From Pseudomonas sp. (GTDB lineage: Bacteria; Pseudomonadota; Gammaproteobacteria; Pseudomonadales; Pseudomonadaceae): DNA of 64,000 bases. This document shows positions 15,002 through 23,896 of the stretch, one piece after another. The position numbers and the translations under genes are program-made. Each line of letters opens with the position of its first letter. The stretch's first letter is position 1. Where the stretch lies: positions 1 to 64,000 of the forward strand of contig JAUVYN010000007.1 in the NCBI GenBank assembly GCA_030603065.1, written 5' to 3'. Below the pieces are notes generated by a model, which saw nothing but the letters and a program-made list of their open reading frames with translations, did not search any database and was not told the DNA's origin.

Positions 15002-16684
15002 ATGTTGAACACGCGTGTCCTCAAGCCCGCCGATTCGGCTCACTCGACTCCGCTGCTAATCAAGAATCTCCTGCTTTCAGGCGTGCGCTACGAGCGCAGT
15101 CAGGAAATCGTCTACCGGGACATCAGTCGTTACGACTATGCCACATTCAACCAGCGGATCTGCCGTCTGGCAGGAGCGCTAACCGCTGCCGGGGTGAAGC
15201 CGGGCGATACCGTCGCGGTGATGGACTGGGATAGCCATCGATACCTGGAATGCATGTTCGCGGTGCCGATGATCGGTGCGGTACTGCACACGATCAATAT
15301 CCGTCTGTCACCGGAGCAGATCCTGTACACCATGAACCACGCCGAAGACATCTTCGTGCTGGTCAACAGCGAGTTCGTGCCGATCTACAAGGCCATCGAA
15401 GCACACCTGACCACGGTTACCAATACCATCCTGCTGACCGACGGCGACGACAAGACAGCCGATCTGCCAGGCCTGGTCGGTGAATACGAGCAGCTGCTGG
15501 CGGCGCAGGAACCGAGCTACGAGTTCGCCGATTTCGACGAGAATTCCGTTGCCACCACCTTCTACACCACCGGCACCACCGGCAACCCGAAGGGAGTGTA
15601 TTTCACCCATCGTCAGCTGGTACTGCATACTCTCACCCAGGCGGGGATGATGGGCGGTCTGGACAGCGTGCGAAGCTTCGGCAACCGTGACGTGTACATG
15701 CCGATCACGCCAATGTTCCATGTCCACGCCTGGGGGATTCCCTACACCGCTACCCTCCTGGGGACCAAGCAGGTCTACCCGGGGCGTTACGAGCCGGAGT
15801 TGCTGGTCGATCTCATCAAGAAGGAGAAGGTCACCTTTTCACACTGCGTACCGACCATCCTGCAGATGGTACTCCACGCCAAGGGCGCAGAGGATTTCGA
15901 TTTCGGCGGCATGAAGGTGATCATCGGCGGCAGCGCCCTTAATCGCAGCCTCTATGAGGCGGCCAAGAGCAAGAACATGCATCTGTCGGCGGCCTACGGC
16001 ATGTCGGAAACCTGTCCGCTGATCTCCGCCGGCTACGTCAATCTGGAGCTGGAAGCCGGGTCCGAAGATGAGCGGGCGACCTACCGCATCAAGGCCGGCG
16101 TGCCGGTGCCTATGGTCCAGGCGCGAATCATGGCGGCGGACGGTAGCTTCCTTCCGCAGGACGGCAAGAGCCAGGGTGAGCTGGTATTGCGGGCGCCCTG
16201 GCTGACCCAGGCCTACTACCGTGAGCCCGAGAAAAGCCAGGAGCTATGGGAGCATGGCTGGATGCATACGGGAGATGTGGCCACTATCGATGAGATGGGC
16301 TTCATCGAAATCCGTGATCGCATAAAAGACGTGATCAAGACCGGTGGAGAGTGGATTTCCTCCCTTGAGTTGGAAGACCTGATCAGCACCTGCGCCGCAG
16401 TCAAGGAGGTGGCTGTAGTAGGGGTGCCGGATCCTCAGTGGGACGAACGCCCGTTCGCACTGATCGTGGCCAAGGATGGGCATGAGATGAGCGCCAAGGC
16501 GCTCCGCGACCACCTGAAGAAGTACGTCGACGAGGGTCGCATTAACAAGTGGGCGGTGCCCACCCAGATTGCAGTTGTTACCGAAATACCCAAAACCAGC
16601 GTCGGGAAGCTCGACAAGAAGAAGATCCGCGGAGAAATCGCCCAGTGGCAGGAAGCGCAGGCGCCTTTCCTTTCCACGCTCTGA
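15002..16684 (+). CDS. alkK: Medium/long-chain fatty acid--CoA ligase (AlkK type)
   Basis: ANL-superfamily acyl-CoA synthetase activating fatty acids through an acyl-AMP, 560 aa from the ATG at 15002. That ATG is preferred over 14996 because the GAAGG site is then eight bases away. Motifs are the P-loop FYTTGTTGNPKGV, the AMP-binding motif SAAYGMSETCPL, the hinge WMHTGDVATIDEMGFIEIRDR, and the C-terminal KTSVGKLDKKKI with the catalytic lysine. Its sequence closely resembles AlkK and the Pseudomonas aeruginosa homologue next to thiolase and DUF1302/DUF1329 genes. The alkK name denotes family; the chain length used here is inferred. Confidence 0.9.
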   Translation: MLNTRVLKPADSAHSTPLLIKNLLLSGVRYERSQEIVYRDISRYDYATFNQRICRLAGALTAAGVKPGDTVAVMDWDSHRYLECMFAVPMIGAVLHTINIRLSPEQILYTMNHAEDIFVLVNSEFVPIYKAIEAHLTTVTNTILLTDGDDKTADLPGLVGEYEQLLAAQEPSYEFADFDENSVATTFYTTGTTGNPKGVYFTHRQLVLHTLTQAGMMGGLDSVRSFGNRDVYMPITPMFHVHAWGIPYTATLLGTKQVYPGRYEPELLVDLIKKEKVTFSHCVPTILQMVLHAKGAEDFDFGGMKVIIGGSALNRSLYEAAKSKNMHLSAAYGMSETCPLISAGYVNLELEAGSEDERATYRIKAGVPVPMVQARIMAADGSFLPQDGKSQGELVLRAPWLTQAYYREPEKSQELWEHGWMHTGDVATIDEMGFIEIRDRIKDVIKTGGEWISSLELEDLISTCAAVKEVAVVGVPDPQWDERPFALIVAKDGHEMSAKALRDHLKKYVDEGRINKWAVPTQIAVVTEIPKTSVGKLDKKKIRGEIAQWQEAQAPFLSTL

Positions 16685-16696
16685 GCCGACGTCCTT

Positions 16697-16723
16697 TGCC
16701 CAGCTGGTCGCTCCGGCTGGGCA
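16697..16723 (+). terminator. Hairpin downstream of the acyl-CoA ligase gene
   Basis: TGCCCAGC (16697-16704) and GCTGGGCA (16716-16723) pair perfectly 12 bases after the stop. No U-run follows, so it may be a Rho-assisted terminator or a 3' stabiliser. Confidence 0.45.
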
Positions 16724-16778
16724 GCGTCTGTCTCGGGCGCTGCCCGTTCGCCCCGCTCGTTTTGCCGCCTATCGAAAT

Positions 16779-16822
16779 TCATACTTTCGGCTGATCCCGT
16801 TACGCTTGCGCTTGTCTATAGT
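16779..16822 (+). promoter_or_regulatory. Promoter of the DUF1329 gene
   Basis: It repeats both blocks of the acyl-CoA ligase promoter exactly: TCATACTTTCG (16779-16789) and GCGCTTGTCTATAGT (16808-16822), 18 bases apart. The -10-like TATAGT ends 102 bases before the chosen start codon. Confidence 0.55.
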
Positions 16823-16923
16823 GCCCTGCCTGTATCCGGCTGTTCGCCATCATGCGTTGTGGCAGCCGTTGCGTGACCCACGTGCCGGAGCCTTCCGGCC
16901 CCCTTGCAAGCAGAGTGACCGAA

Positions 16924-18279
16924 ATGAAACCAACCCTGATGACCTCCGCGGTCCTGGCCTTCGCCCTTGCGGCGGGTGCCGTCCAGGCCGCCACCGACCA
17001 GCAGATCGCCGAGCTGGGTAAAAGCCTGACGCCAATTGGCGCCGAACGAGCTGGCAATGCGGCCGGCACTATTCCGGAATGGACTGGTGGCATCGGGCCG
17101 GAAGCCGGTTCGGTAGTGAACGGGTTCCTGACCAACCCCTTCCCTGAAGACAAGCCGCTGTTTGTCATTACTGCAGCAAACTATGAGCAGTACCGGGATA
17201 ATCTGGCGCCTGGCCAGATCGCCATGTTCCAGCGCTATCCTGAAAGCTTCCGCATGCCGGTCTATCAGACGCGTCGTAGCGCTTCCATGCCTGACAGTAT
17301 TTATGAGGCTGCCGCCTATAATGCGCGCAACTCCCGGCTGGTTCAGGGCGGCAATGGTGTGACCGGATACCGCAGCGCCAACGCCTTCCCGATTCCCTCC
17401 AGCGGTCTAGAGGTCATCTGGAATCACATCACCCGCTTCCGGGGTGGCTCCATGCAGCGGGTAGTGGTACAGGCTACTCCTCAGGTCAACGGCAATTTCA
17501 GCATCGTCCGTTTTGTCGAGCAGTACGTTCTTCCGGAAGCTCTGACTGACTATGATCCGGTGCGCATGGAGAACATCCTTTATTATTTCAAGCAACAGGT
17601 TACCGATCCAGGTCGTCTGGCCGGTAACGTGTTGCTGGTACACGAGACCGTCGACCAGGTGGCCACGCCGCGCATGGCATGGATCTACAACGCAGGTCAG
17701 CGCCGAGTACGTCGCGCTCCGCAGGTTTCCTACGATGGTCCCGGTACTGCAGCGGACGGTATGCGTACCTCCGACAACCTCGACATGTTCAACGGTGCGC
17801 CCGATCGTTACGACTGGGAGCTGGTGGGCAAGAAGGAGCTGTACATTCCCTATAACAGCTACATTCTCAACTCGCCAGAGCACAAGTATTCGGACGTGGT
17901 CAAGGCAGGTCACCTGAATCAGGATCTGACTCGCTACGAGCTGCACCGCGTGTGGGAGGTAGTTGCGACAGTCAAGAGTGACCAGCGTCACATCTACGCC
18001 AAGCGTCACTTCTTCATCGATGAGGACTCCTGGCAGGCTGCCCACATCGATCATTATGACGGTCGCGAGATCCTGTGGCGGGTTGCCGAGGCCCATGCGA
18101 TGCAGCGATACAACTCACAGGTCCCCGGTTTCGCCGCCGAGACCCTCTACGACCTGATTGCCGGTCGCTATCTGGCGATGGGCATGAACAACGAAGAGCG
18201 GCAGGATTACGATTACAACTTCCGCGCCAGCTCCAACGAGTTCACCCCTGCAGCATTGCGTCAGTCCGGCGTGCGTTAA
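16924..18279 (+). CDS. DUF1329 family secreted protein
   Basis: Exported protein of unknown function, 451 aa, starting at the ATG at 16924, which gives a clear Sec signal peptide (MKPTLMTSAVLAFALAAGAV, cleavage after QAA). The mature part matches the DUF1329 family (LolB-like beta fold): ELGKSLTPIGAERAGNA, GTIPEWTGG near its start, KKELYIPYNSYILNSPEHKY and HRVWVV-like YELHRVWEVVATVK later. In pseudomonads DUF1329 genes are normally paired with a DUF1302 gene and lie beside acyl-CoA ligase and LuxR genes. Here the neighbours are present but DUF1302 is not. An envelope role in acyl or hydrophobic compound transport is often suspected, not shown. Confidence 0.88.
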   Translation: MKPTLMTSAVLAFALAAGAVQAATDQQIAELGKSLTPIGAERAGNAAGTIPEWTGGIGPEAGSVVNGFLTNPFPEDKPLFVITAANYEQYRDNLAPGQIAMFQRYPESFRMPVYQTRRSASMPDSIYEAAAYNARNSRLVQGGNGVTGYRSANAFPIPSSGLEVIWNHITRFRGGSMQRVVVQATPQVNGNFSIVRFVEQYVLPEALTDYDPVRMENILYYFKQQVTDPGRLAGNVLLVHETVDQVATPRMAWIYNAGQRRVRRAPQVSYDGPGTAADGMRTSDNLDMFNGAPDRYDWELVGKKELYIPYNSYILNSPEHKYSDVVKAGHLNQDLTRYELHRVWEVVATVKSDQRHIYAKRHFFIDEDSWQAAHIDHYDGREILWRVAEAHAMQRYNSQVPGFAAETLYDLIAGRYLAMGMNNEERQDYDYNFRASSNEFTPAALRQSGVR

Positions 18280-18285
18280 GCCGAA

Positions 18286-18311
18286 GGGGCCGGCCGTTTT
18301 CGGCCGGCTCC
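18286..18311 (+). terminator. Hairpin downstream of the DUF1329 gene
   Basis: 11-bp GC-rich arms (18286-18296 and 18301-18311, one G.T) with a TTTT loop lie seven bases past the stop. No U-run follows, so read-through into the LuxR gene is possible. Confidence 0.5.
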
Positions 18312-18371
18312 TGGCCTGTCTGTTACAAATCGAAATGACCCGCTCCTCGGCCTGCCGATACACTTGGCGAC

Positions 18372-21086
18372 ATGGCCCCGAGCAACCCATTCTTTTCCGG
18401 CAAGACCTTCAGACCACCGTTACCGGCTGATCATCTGCCGCGCCCGGAACTTTTGCAGTTATTGCTTCAGGCTGGCATGCGGCGTTTGGTGCTCATCTGT
18501 GCTCCGGCGGGGTTTGGCAAGAGCACGCTCGCGGCCGAGTACTGTGAGCGTCTGCCGCGACATTGGCGTAGCGTCTGGGTCGGCCTCGATGACCGGGACG
18601 CACGAGCCGGACAGTTTCTACACACCCTGATTCAGGCTTTGCGAACCCTGGACCCCAGGTTGGGTGCAGCCGAACTCGATCTGCTGCGCCAACAGCATCC
18701 AGAACAGCCGCTGGCGCTCGAGCAGCTCATGGGTGCGGTGCTCGAATCACTGGGCCAGGTGCATCGACCGGAGGGCCAGATTCTGCTGGTGCTGGATGAT
18801 TACCATCTGGTGCAAGGGCCGCAATGTGATCGTCTCTGTGCGCTCCTGCTCGATGGTCTCCCGCCAGGCTTCCAACTGGTGCTCACCAGCCGTCAGCGCC
18901 CCGCCTGGCATCTTGCCCGTTTGCGCCTGAGCAACCAGTTGTTGGAGCTGGACGAGCGACACCTTCGCCTCGATGCCAATGCGTCCCAGCAGTTCCTGCG
19001 GAATGCGGGGCTGGATCAGGCCGACCCACAGTGGCTGGCCTCGCTATTGCAGCGCAATGAAGGGTGGATTGCCGGGCTACGCCTGCTTGCTGTGGCAGCC
19101 GAGCAGGACACCGGACCCAGGCGGGCGCCGCTGTTGCCTGCGCCTTCACATCTGGTAGGGGAATACCTGTTGGAGGAGGTCATATCGAGCCAGCCCGCTG
19201 CGGTGCGTCAGTTTCTGGCGGACGTCGGTTGGCTGGAACGATTCACTGCCGAATTGTGCGATGAGGTGCGTCAAGCGTCGGACAGTCGCGAGATTCTCGC
19301 TCATCTGCTCACGCATCGGGTGTTCCTGGTTCCGTTGGATGGGAAAGGCCAGTGGTACCGCTTCCATCATCTATTTTCCGATGTGCTGCGCCAGCGCGCG
19401 GCCCATACTGGCTCAGCCAGACGGCTGACGATTCACCAGCGCGCCTGCCACTGGTTCGATAGACATGGGCTAGTGGCCGAAGCGGTGGAGCACGCATTGG
19501 CCGCCGAGCGCGCTGACCTGGCGGCGGATCTGGTACAGCTCATTCCCCTTGAGCAACTGCTTTCGGAGCAGCCGATCGATACGATGCTGCGCTGGAAGGC
19601 TGAACTTCCGGTCGTACTGCAGGGTAGCTCGGCGCGATTGGTGATTACTCATGCCTGGACGCTCGCGCTGGCTTGTCAGCTTGAAGACGCGGAAGCCATG
19701 CTGGACAGACTTGCTCGCTTTCTGCCTCAGCCCGACCGAGACCGCCAACGGCGCCTGCTGGGTCAGGCGCTGGCGTTGAAAGCGTACCTGGCTCGTGCTG
19801 CCGGGCGGCTTAGTGACGCTCGCCAGCATGCGCATCAGGCCCTGGCATGCCTCAGCCATCAGGATACCGGCAGTCGTTTCATGGCCATGCTGACGTTGGC
19901 AGACTGTGAGCTCTGTTCGCGAGAGCTGGAGCAGGGCCGACAGTGGGCACGCAATGCATTGGAGCTGGCGCAACGCAGTAGAAACCGCTATTTCGAAGCT
20001 CAGGCTACGCTCATGAGGGCACGGCTGATGCAGGCACGCGGGCAGGTTCGTCGCGCCTTTGAACTCATCTGCAGCCAATTGCAGGAGCTTGACTCGAAGG
20101 TCGACTCCGCTGGCCTGTCGGTACGCGCTCGACTGCGCGTGTACCGTGGTTATCTGGCCACTCTGCTGGGCGAACCTGACGCGCTCGAGATCCTGCGGGT
20201 GGCGATAGATGAGGCCAGACGCAGTCGGGATGTGCATGTCCTTCAGGCTTATTGCGCCAGCGCAGCGGTTCTTGCGCGGCGACTGGATACGGCGGGAGAA
20301 GCCTTCACGCTGCTTGCGGAGGCTGAGCGGCTGATGCACCAGTGGGACGTTCCCCCAGTGTATTACCTGGGTTGGGTAACAGCACTGAAAAGCGACCTGT
20401 GGATGACCACCGACCGCCGCGAGCTGGCGGAGCACTGGCTGCCGAGGCTGCGTCAGACCTATTGCCTCGAAGAGGCAGCAGCGCCGCCGCCGTTTTTTCA
20501 TGCCCTGCCGGTGTTGATCGAGCTGGTGTACGCCCGGCTTCTGTGGCAGCGTGGCGAACGGGTGGCCTGCGAAAGCTGTCTGCGCGAGCTGCTGGGAAAG
20601 CTGCAGCGCAACGGTGACCTGTTGCAGCAGCAGACTACGCTGGTTCATCTGATACGCCTGCTGTATCTGGAAAAGCGCCCTGTGGAAGCCGAGCAGTATC
20701 TTCGTCAACTGCTTTCGCTGGCCGAGCCGGATGGGCTGATAGGTGTGTTCGACCCCCTGTTGCAGCAGGCGCCGGCCGGGCTGCTGGATGCCCTTGGCCG
20801 TGCTCCGGCCTCGGTTCTGCGTGATCGGCTCCTGGGCCTGCTGCCTGTCGTCGCCAGTGCGGATGGGCAGGTGCAGATAGTTGGCATGCGTGAGGCCCTC
20901 AGCACACGCGAGCTGGATGTGCTGCGCCTAATCGCGCAAGGCTGCTCCAATCAGCAGATCAGCGAAGCGTTGTACATTTCTTTGCACACGGTAAAGAGCC
21001 ACGCGCGGCGCATCAACCACAAGCTTGGAGTAGCGCGGCGCACCCAGGCGGTTGCCCAGGCCAAGGTTCTGGGATTGCTGGGCTGA
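18372..21086 (+). CDS. LuxR-family transcriptional activator, MalT-like (LAL)
   Basis: Large ATP-binding LuxR regulator, 904 aa. The STAND-type NTPase is N-terminal, with Walker A APAGFGKST (Lys50) and a Walker B-like LLVLDDYH near residue 140. The middle of about 500 residues is TPR-rich helical sensor. The C terminus (about 835-900) is the LuxR helix-turn-helix LSTRELDVLRLIAQGCSNQQ followed by ISEALYISLHTVKSH. Such proteins switch on after binding an inducer and ATP. It lies directly downstream of the DUF1329 gene, and its P. aeruginosa counterpart sits in the same position as I recall, so it probably controls the thiolase/ligase/DUF1329 promoters. Confidence 0.9.
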   Translation: MAPSNPFFSGKTFRPPLPADHLPRPELLQLLLQAGMRRLVLICAPAGFGKSTLAAEYCERLPRHWRSVWVGLDDRDARAGQFLHTLIQALRTLDPRLGAAELDLLRQQHPEQPLALEQLMGAVLESLGQVHRPEGQILLVLDDYHLVQGPQCDRLCALLLDGLPPGFQLVLTSRQRPAWHLARLRLSNQLLELDERHLRLDANASQQFLRNAGLDQADPQWLASLLQRNEGWIAGLRLLAVAAEQDTGPRRAPLLPAPSHLVGEYLLEEVISSQPAAVRQFLADVGWLERFTAELCDEVRQASDSREILAHLLTHRVFLVPLDGKGQWYRFHHLFSDVLRQRAAHTGSARRLTIHQRACHWFDRHGLVAEAVEHALAAERADLAADLVQLIPLEQLLSEQPIDTMLRWKAELPVVLQGSSARLVITHAWTLALACQLEDAEAMLDRLARFLPQPDRDRQRRLLGQALALKAYLARAAGRLSDARQHAHQALACLSHQDTGSRFMAMLTLADCELCSRELEQGRQWARNALELAQRSRNRYFEAQATLMRARLMQARGQVRRAFELICSQLQELDSKVDSAGLSVRARLRVYRGYLATLLGEPDALEILRVAIDEARRSRDVHVLQAYCASAAVLARRLDTAGEAFTLLAEAERLMHQWDVPPVYYLGWVTALKSDLWMTTDRRELAEHWLPRLRQTYCLEEAAAPPPFFHALPVLIELVYARLLWQRGERVACESCLRELLGKLQRNGDLLQQQTTLVHLIRLLYLEKRPVEAEQYLRQLLSLAEPDGLIGVFDPLLQQAPAGLLDALGRAPASVLRDRLLGLLPVVASADGQVQIVGMREALSTRELDVLRLIAQGCSNQQISEALYISLHTVKSHARRINHKLGVARRTQAVAQAKVLGLLG

Positions 21087-21101
21087 TACTCAGCAACATT
21101 T

Positions 21102-21110
21102 TGCTATAGT
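21102..21110 (+). promoter_or_regulatory. Extended -10 promoter of the symporter gene
   Basis: TGCTATAGT is an extended -10 (TGn plus TATAGT), 29 bases before the symporter ATG. No good -35 is apparent, as is common with extended -10 promoters. Confidence 0.45.
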
Positions 21111-21139
21111 CATTTGCTTCACCCTCGCAAGGTCGTCGC

Positions 21140-22393
21140 ATGCCGAGTCTCAACCGCCAGATCCTTATCGCCGCCTGTCTGGGCCTGGCCCTGGGCTGGT
21201 TGCTCAGCATCCTGCCGGAGGGTTCGGAAACCGCCTCCGCGGTACTCTACGCCAGCACCCTGGTGAGCAGCGCTTTTCTGGGATTGCTGCGGATGATCCT
21301 GATCCCGCTGATCTTCACCTCCATCGTCGTCGGGGTGGCCAATCTGCAGGCGCATCATCAGGTGCACAGGGTCTGGGTGATCACGCTCTGCTATTTCGTG
21401 ATTACCGTTTCCCTGGCGATGCTGGTCGCGCTGTTGGCCGCAAACTGGTTCGAGCCGGGGGCCGGGCTGTCGCTTCAGCTCTTCGCCGAAGCCATGGCTG
21501 ACTTCGAGGCGCGTCAATTGACACTGCCAGAGTTCTTCCAGCATTTTTTTGCCAATCTTTTCCAGAATCCCTTCACCGCCTTCAGCACCAACAACATTCT
21601 CTCGGTGGTGGTTTTCGCCCTGTTCATCGGCATCGCGCTGGTCGCCGGGGGAGAGCGTTTCTCGGCGATCGGCGAGCTGATGCGGCAGATGCTGGACATG
21701 TTGCTGCTTATCACTGGCTGGATCATGCGACTTGCCCCGCTGGGGATTCTGGCGCTGTTGCTCCGGCTGGTAGCGGAGCAGGACGCCGCGCTGCTACTGA
21801 CGGTGCTCGGTTTCATCGTACTGGTTTTCGCCACTACGCTGTTTCACGGGGTTGTAGTGCTACCGGGTGTGCTTTATCTGGCTACGCGAAGGTCGCCATT
21901 GTGGTTCTGGCGCGGCGCGCGGGAAGCGCTGATCACGGCTTTTGCTACCAGTTCGAGCGCAGCGACCCTGCCGATCAGCATGCGCTGCGCGCAGCATAAT
22001 CTGGGTGTGCGTCAGGGGGTCGCCGGTTTCGTTCTGCCGCTCGGGGCCACCATGAATATGGATGGTACCGCTCTATATGAAGCTGCCGCCGCGCTTTTCG
22101 TGGCCAACCTGGTGGGTATCGAGCTGAGCTTCGGGCAGCAGATGGTTGTGTTCTTCACCGCCATGATCGCTTCCACCGGCGCGCCGGGCATTCCCAGTTC
22201 CGGAATGGTGACCATGGTCATGGTGCTGCAGGCGGTCGGTCTGCCTGCGGAGGCTATTGCCATCCTGCTGCCGATCGACAGGGTACTCGACACCATTCGC
22301 ACGGCCGTCAACGTCGAGGGTGATCTGATCGGCAGTGTGGTGGTGGACCATCTGGCCGCGGAGCAGGCCGAGAATCCGCGCGATCGGGTATGA
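21140..22393 (+). CDS. Dicarboxylate/amino acid:cation symporter (DAACS family)
   Basis: Inner-membrane symporter of the GltP/DctA/glutamate transporter fold, 417 aa, importing acidic amino acids or C4-dicarboxylates with Na+ or H+. The second half shows the family landmarks: the serine-rich reentrant loop FATSSSAATLPISM, TM7 with PLGATMNMDGTALYEA, and TM8 with ASTGAPGIPSSGMVTM and a final IDRVLDTIRTAVNVEGD. The N-terminal half has the expected helices (ILIAACLGLALGWLLS). The closest subgroup cannot be fixed by eye. It appears to be transcribed together with the downstream metallo-hydrolase, 30 bases away. Confidence 0.9.
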   Translation: MPSLNRQILIAACLGLALGWLLSILPEGSETASAVLYASTLVSSAFLGLLRMILIPLIFTSIVVGVANLQAHHQVHRVWVITLCYFVITVSLAMLVALLAANWFEPGAGLSLQLFAEAMADFEARQLTLPEFFQHFFANLFQNPFTAFSTNNILSVVVFALFIGIALVAGGERFSAIGELMRQMLDMLLLITGWIMRLAPLGILALLLRLVAEQDAALLLTVLGFIVLVFATTLFHGVVVLPGVLYLATRRSPLWFWRGAREALITAFATSSSAATLPISMRCAQHNLGVRQGVAGFVLPLGATMNMDGTALYEAAAALFVANLVGIELSFGQQMVVFFTAMIASTGAPGIPSSGMVTMVMVLQAVGLPAEAIAILLPIDRVLDTIRTAVNVEGDLIGSVVVDHLAAEQAENPRDRV

Positions 22394-22423
22394 TTGGCAC
22401 ACCATGGCCAACCGGAGACCCAC

Positions 22424-23056
22424 ATGCCCGGCCTCATACGCGAAACCTTTCCTGTCGGTCCGCTACAATGCAACTGCACCATCATTGGCGATCCGGTAAC
22501 CAGAAAAGCCGTGGTCGTCGATCCCGGCGGGGACCATCAGTTCATTCTCAAGCGCCTCGACGAGCTTGGGCTGACCGTCGTCAGCATTATTCATACCCAC
22601 GCGCATCTGGACCACTTTCTGGCTTCCGGCGAGATGAAGAAGGCGACCGGCGCTACGCTGCACCTGCACAAGGAAGACCAGTTTCTCTGGGACAACCTCG
22701 AGATGCAGTGTCGGCTGTTCGGCGTGCCCTACAGTCCGGTTCCGGCCCCCGACCATTGGCTGCATGACGACGAAGAGCTGGCCTGCGGCTGTGGCGTCGC
22801 TCTGCATACACCAGGGCACACTCCGGGCTCTATGAGCTTCTGGTTCCCTGCCGACCGTCTGCTGATTGCCGGGGACACGCTGTTTCGCCGTGGGATCGGG
22901 CGGACCGATCTCTGGGGTGGCGACTCCCGCAGTATCGAGCGCTCCATTCGGCAACGCCTGTATACCCTCGACGAGCAGGCGATAGTGGTCACCGGGCATG
23001 GCCCGGACACTAGCATTGGCGAGGAAATGCGCAACAATCCATTCATCCGCGCCTGA
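22424..23056 (+). CDS. Metallo-beta-lactamase fold hydrolase, glyoxalase II-like
   Basis: Cytosolic MBL-fold hydrolase, 210 aa. The start at 22424 has CGGAG six bases upstream; an ATG at 22394 lacks one. The metal motif is THAHLDH (His59, His61, Asp63, His64), with further ligands in HTPGHTPGS, IAGDTLFRRGIGRTDL and TGHGPDTSIGEE. The size and the N-terminal LIRETFPVGPLQCNCTIIGD match the YcbL/GloB-like subgroup, some members of which hydrolyse S-lactoylglutathione. The substrate here is not shown. Confidence 0.88.
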   Translation: MPGLIRETFPVGPLQCNCTIIGDPVTRKAVVVDPGGDHQFILKRLDELGLTVVSIIHTHAHLDHFLASGEMKKATGATLHLHKEDQFLWDNLEMQCRLFGVPYSPVPAPDHWLHDDEELACGCGVALHTPGHTPGSMSFWFPADRLLIAGDTLFRRGIGRTDLWGGDSRSIERSIRQRLYTLDEQAIVVTGHGPDTSIGEEMRNNPFIRA

Positions 23057-23167
23057 CATGTTTTTCGGCAGAATTTCTGGATCTTTGTGCTCTGGCTCTC
23101 TTTACCAAGCGTCGCAATGATGTAGTCTGTCGCGGAAGCAAGGCACCAATCTCCAAGGAACATTTAC

Positions 23168-23821
23168 ATGAAGATTCAAGGTTTGATGGCAGCTGGTCTG
23201 TGTTCGGTACTGCTGGCAGGTTGTACCACCAATCCCTACACCGGTGAGCAGCAGGCGGGCAAGGCCGGCATTTATGGTCTGGGCGGCGCCGCCGCCGGTG
23301 CGGTGGTCGGCGCAGCCACCTCCAGCCGCAAGGATCGCACCAAGGGCGCGCTGATCGGCGCAACCGTGGGTGGCGCTGCCGGCGCAGGTTATGGCTACTA
23401 TGTCGATCAGCAGGAAGCGCGTCTGCGTCAGGAGCTGACCGGCACCGGCGTTCAGGTGATTCGTAACGGCGACAACCTGCAGCTGGTCATGCCGGGTAAC
23501 ATCACCTTTGCCAGCAACTCCGCGGACATCTCCAGTAGCTTCTACCCGACGCTCAATTCGCTGGTTAAAGTCTTTCAGGAGTTCAACCGCAACGGCATCG
23601 ACATCGTCGGTCACACCGATAGCACTGGTTCGATGGACCTGAACATGCGGCTGTCCCAGCAGCGTGCATCCAGCGTTGCCTCCTATCTGACCGGCCAGGG
23701 TGTTGCCGGTAACCGTATCAGCAGCCGCGGTGTGGGTCCCAGCCAGCCGATCGCCAGTAACGAAACCCAGGCTGGCCGAGCACAGAACCGCCGGGTCGAG
23801 ATCAACCTCCGCCCGCTGTAA
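23168..23821 (+). CDS. OmpA-family lipoprotein with glycine zipper
   Basis: Outer-membrane lipoprotein of 217 aa with lipobox LLAGC (lipidated Cys19). Residues about 35-80 form a glycine-zipper segment (YGLGGAAAGAVVGAATSS, GALIGATVGGAAGAGYGYYV). Residues about 100-215 are an OmpA-like peptidoglycan-binding domain (NITFASNSADI, IVGHTDSTGSMDLNMRLSQQ, NRRVEINLRP). It links the outer membrane to peptidoglycan. AAGGA precedes the start. It stands alone and ends in a strong terminator. It resembles YiaD/YfiB-type proteins; no YfiNR partners are adjacent. Confidence 0.9.
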   Translation: MKIQGLMAAGLCSVLLAGCTTNPYTGEQQAGKAGIYGLGGAAAGAVVGAATSSRKDRTKGALIGATVGGAAGAGYGYYVDQQEARLRQELTGTGVQVIRNGDNLQLVMPGNITFASNSADISSSFYPTLNSLVKVFQEFNRNGIDIVGHTDSTGSMDLNMRLSQQRASSVASYLTGQGVAGNRISSRGVGPSQPIASNETQAGRAQNRRVEINLRPL

Positions 23822-23841
23822 ATATTGCTGCTTCAGAAACG

Positions 23842-23869
23842 AAAGGGCGCGCTGGTTGGCGCGCCCTTT
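23842..23869. terminator. Terminator between the OmpA-family lipoprotein and acyltransferase genes
   Basis: A perfect 11-bp stem, AAAGGGCGCGC/GCGCGCCCTTT, with a 6-base loop lies between convergent genes and is flanked by short A and T runs. Confidence 0.85.
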
Positions 23870-23896
23870 TGGTACTCATGATACCGATTCCCTGGG

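Noticed and set aside
16685..16923. Decayed remnant of a DUF1302 gene
   Set aside because: The gap is only 239 bases and consists of a hairpin and a promoter; no coding remnant is visible.
19470..20708. 412-codon open frame antisense to the LuxR-family gene
   Set aside because: It is the mirror of a GC-rich, clearly conserved coding sequence. The translation has no recognisable domain and no ribosome site.
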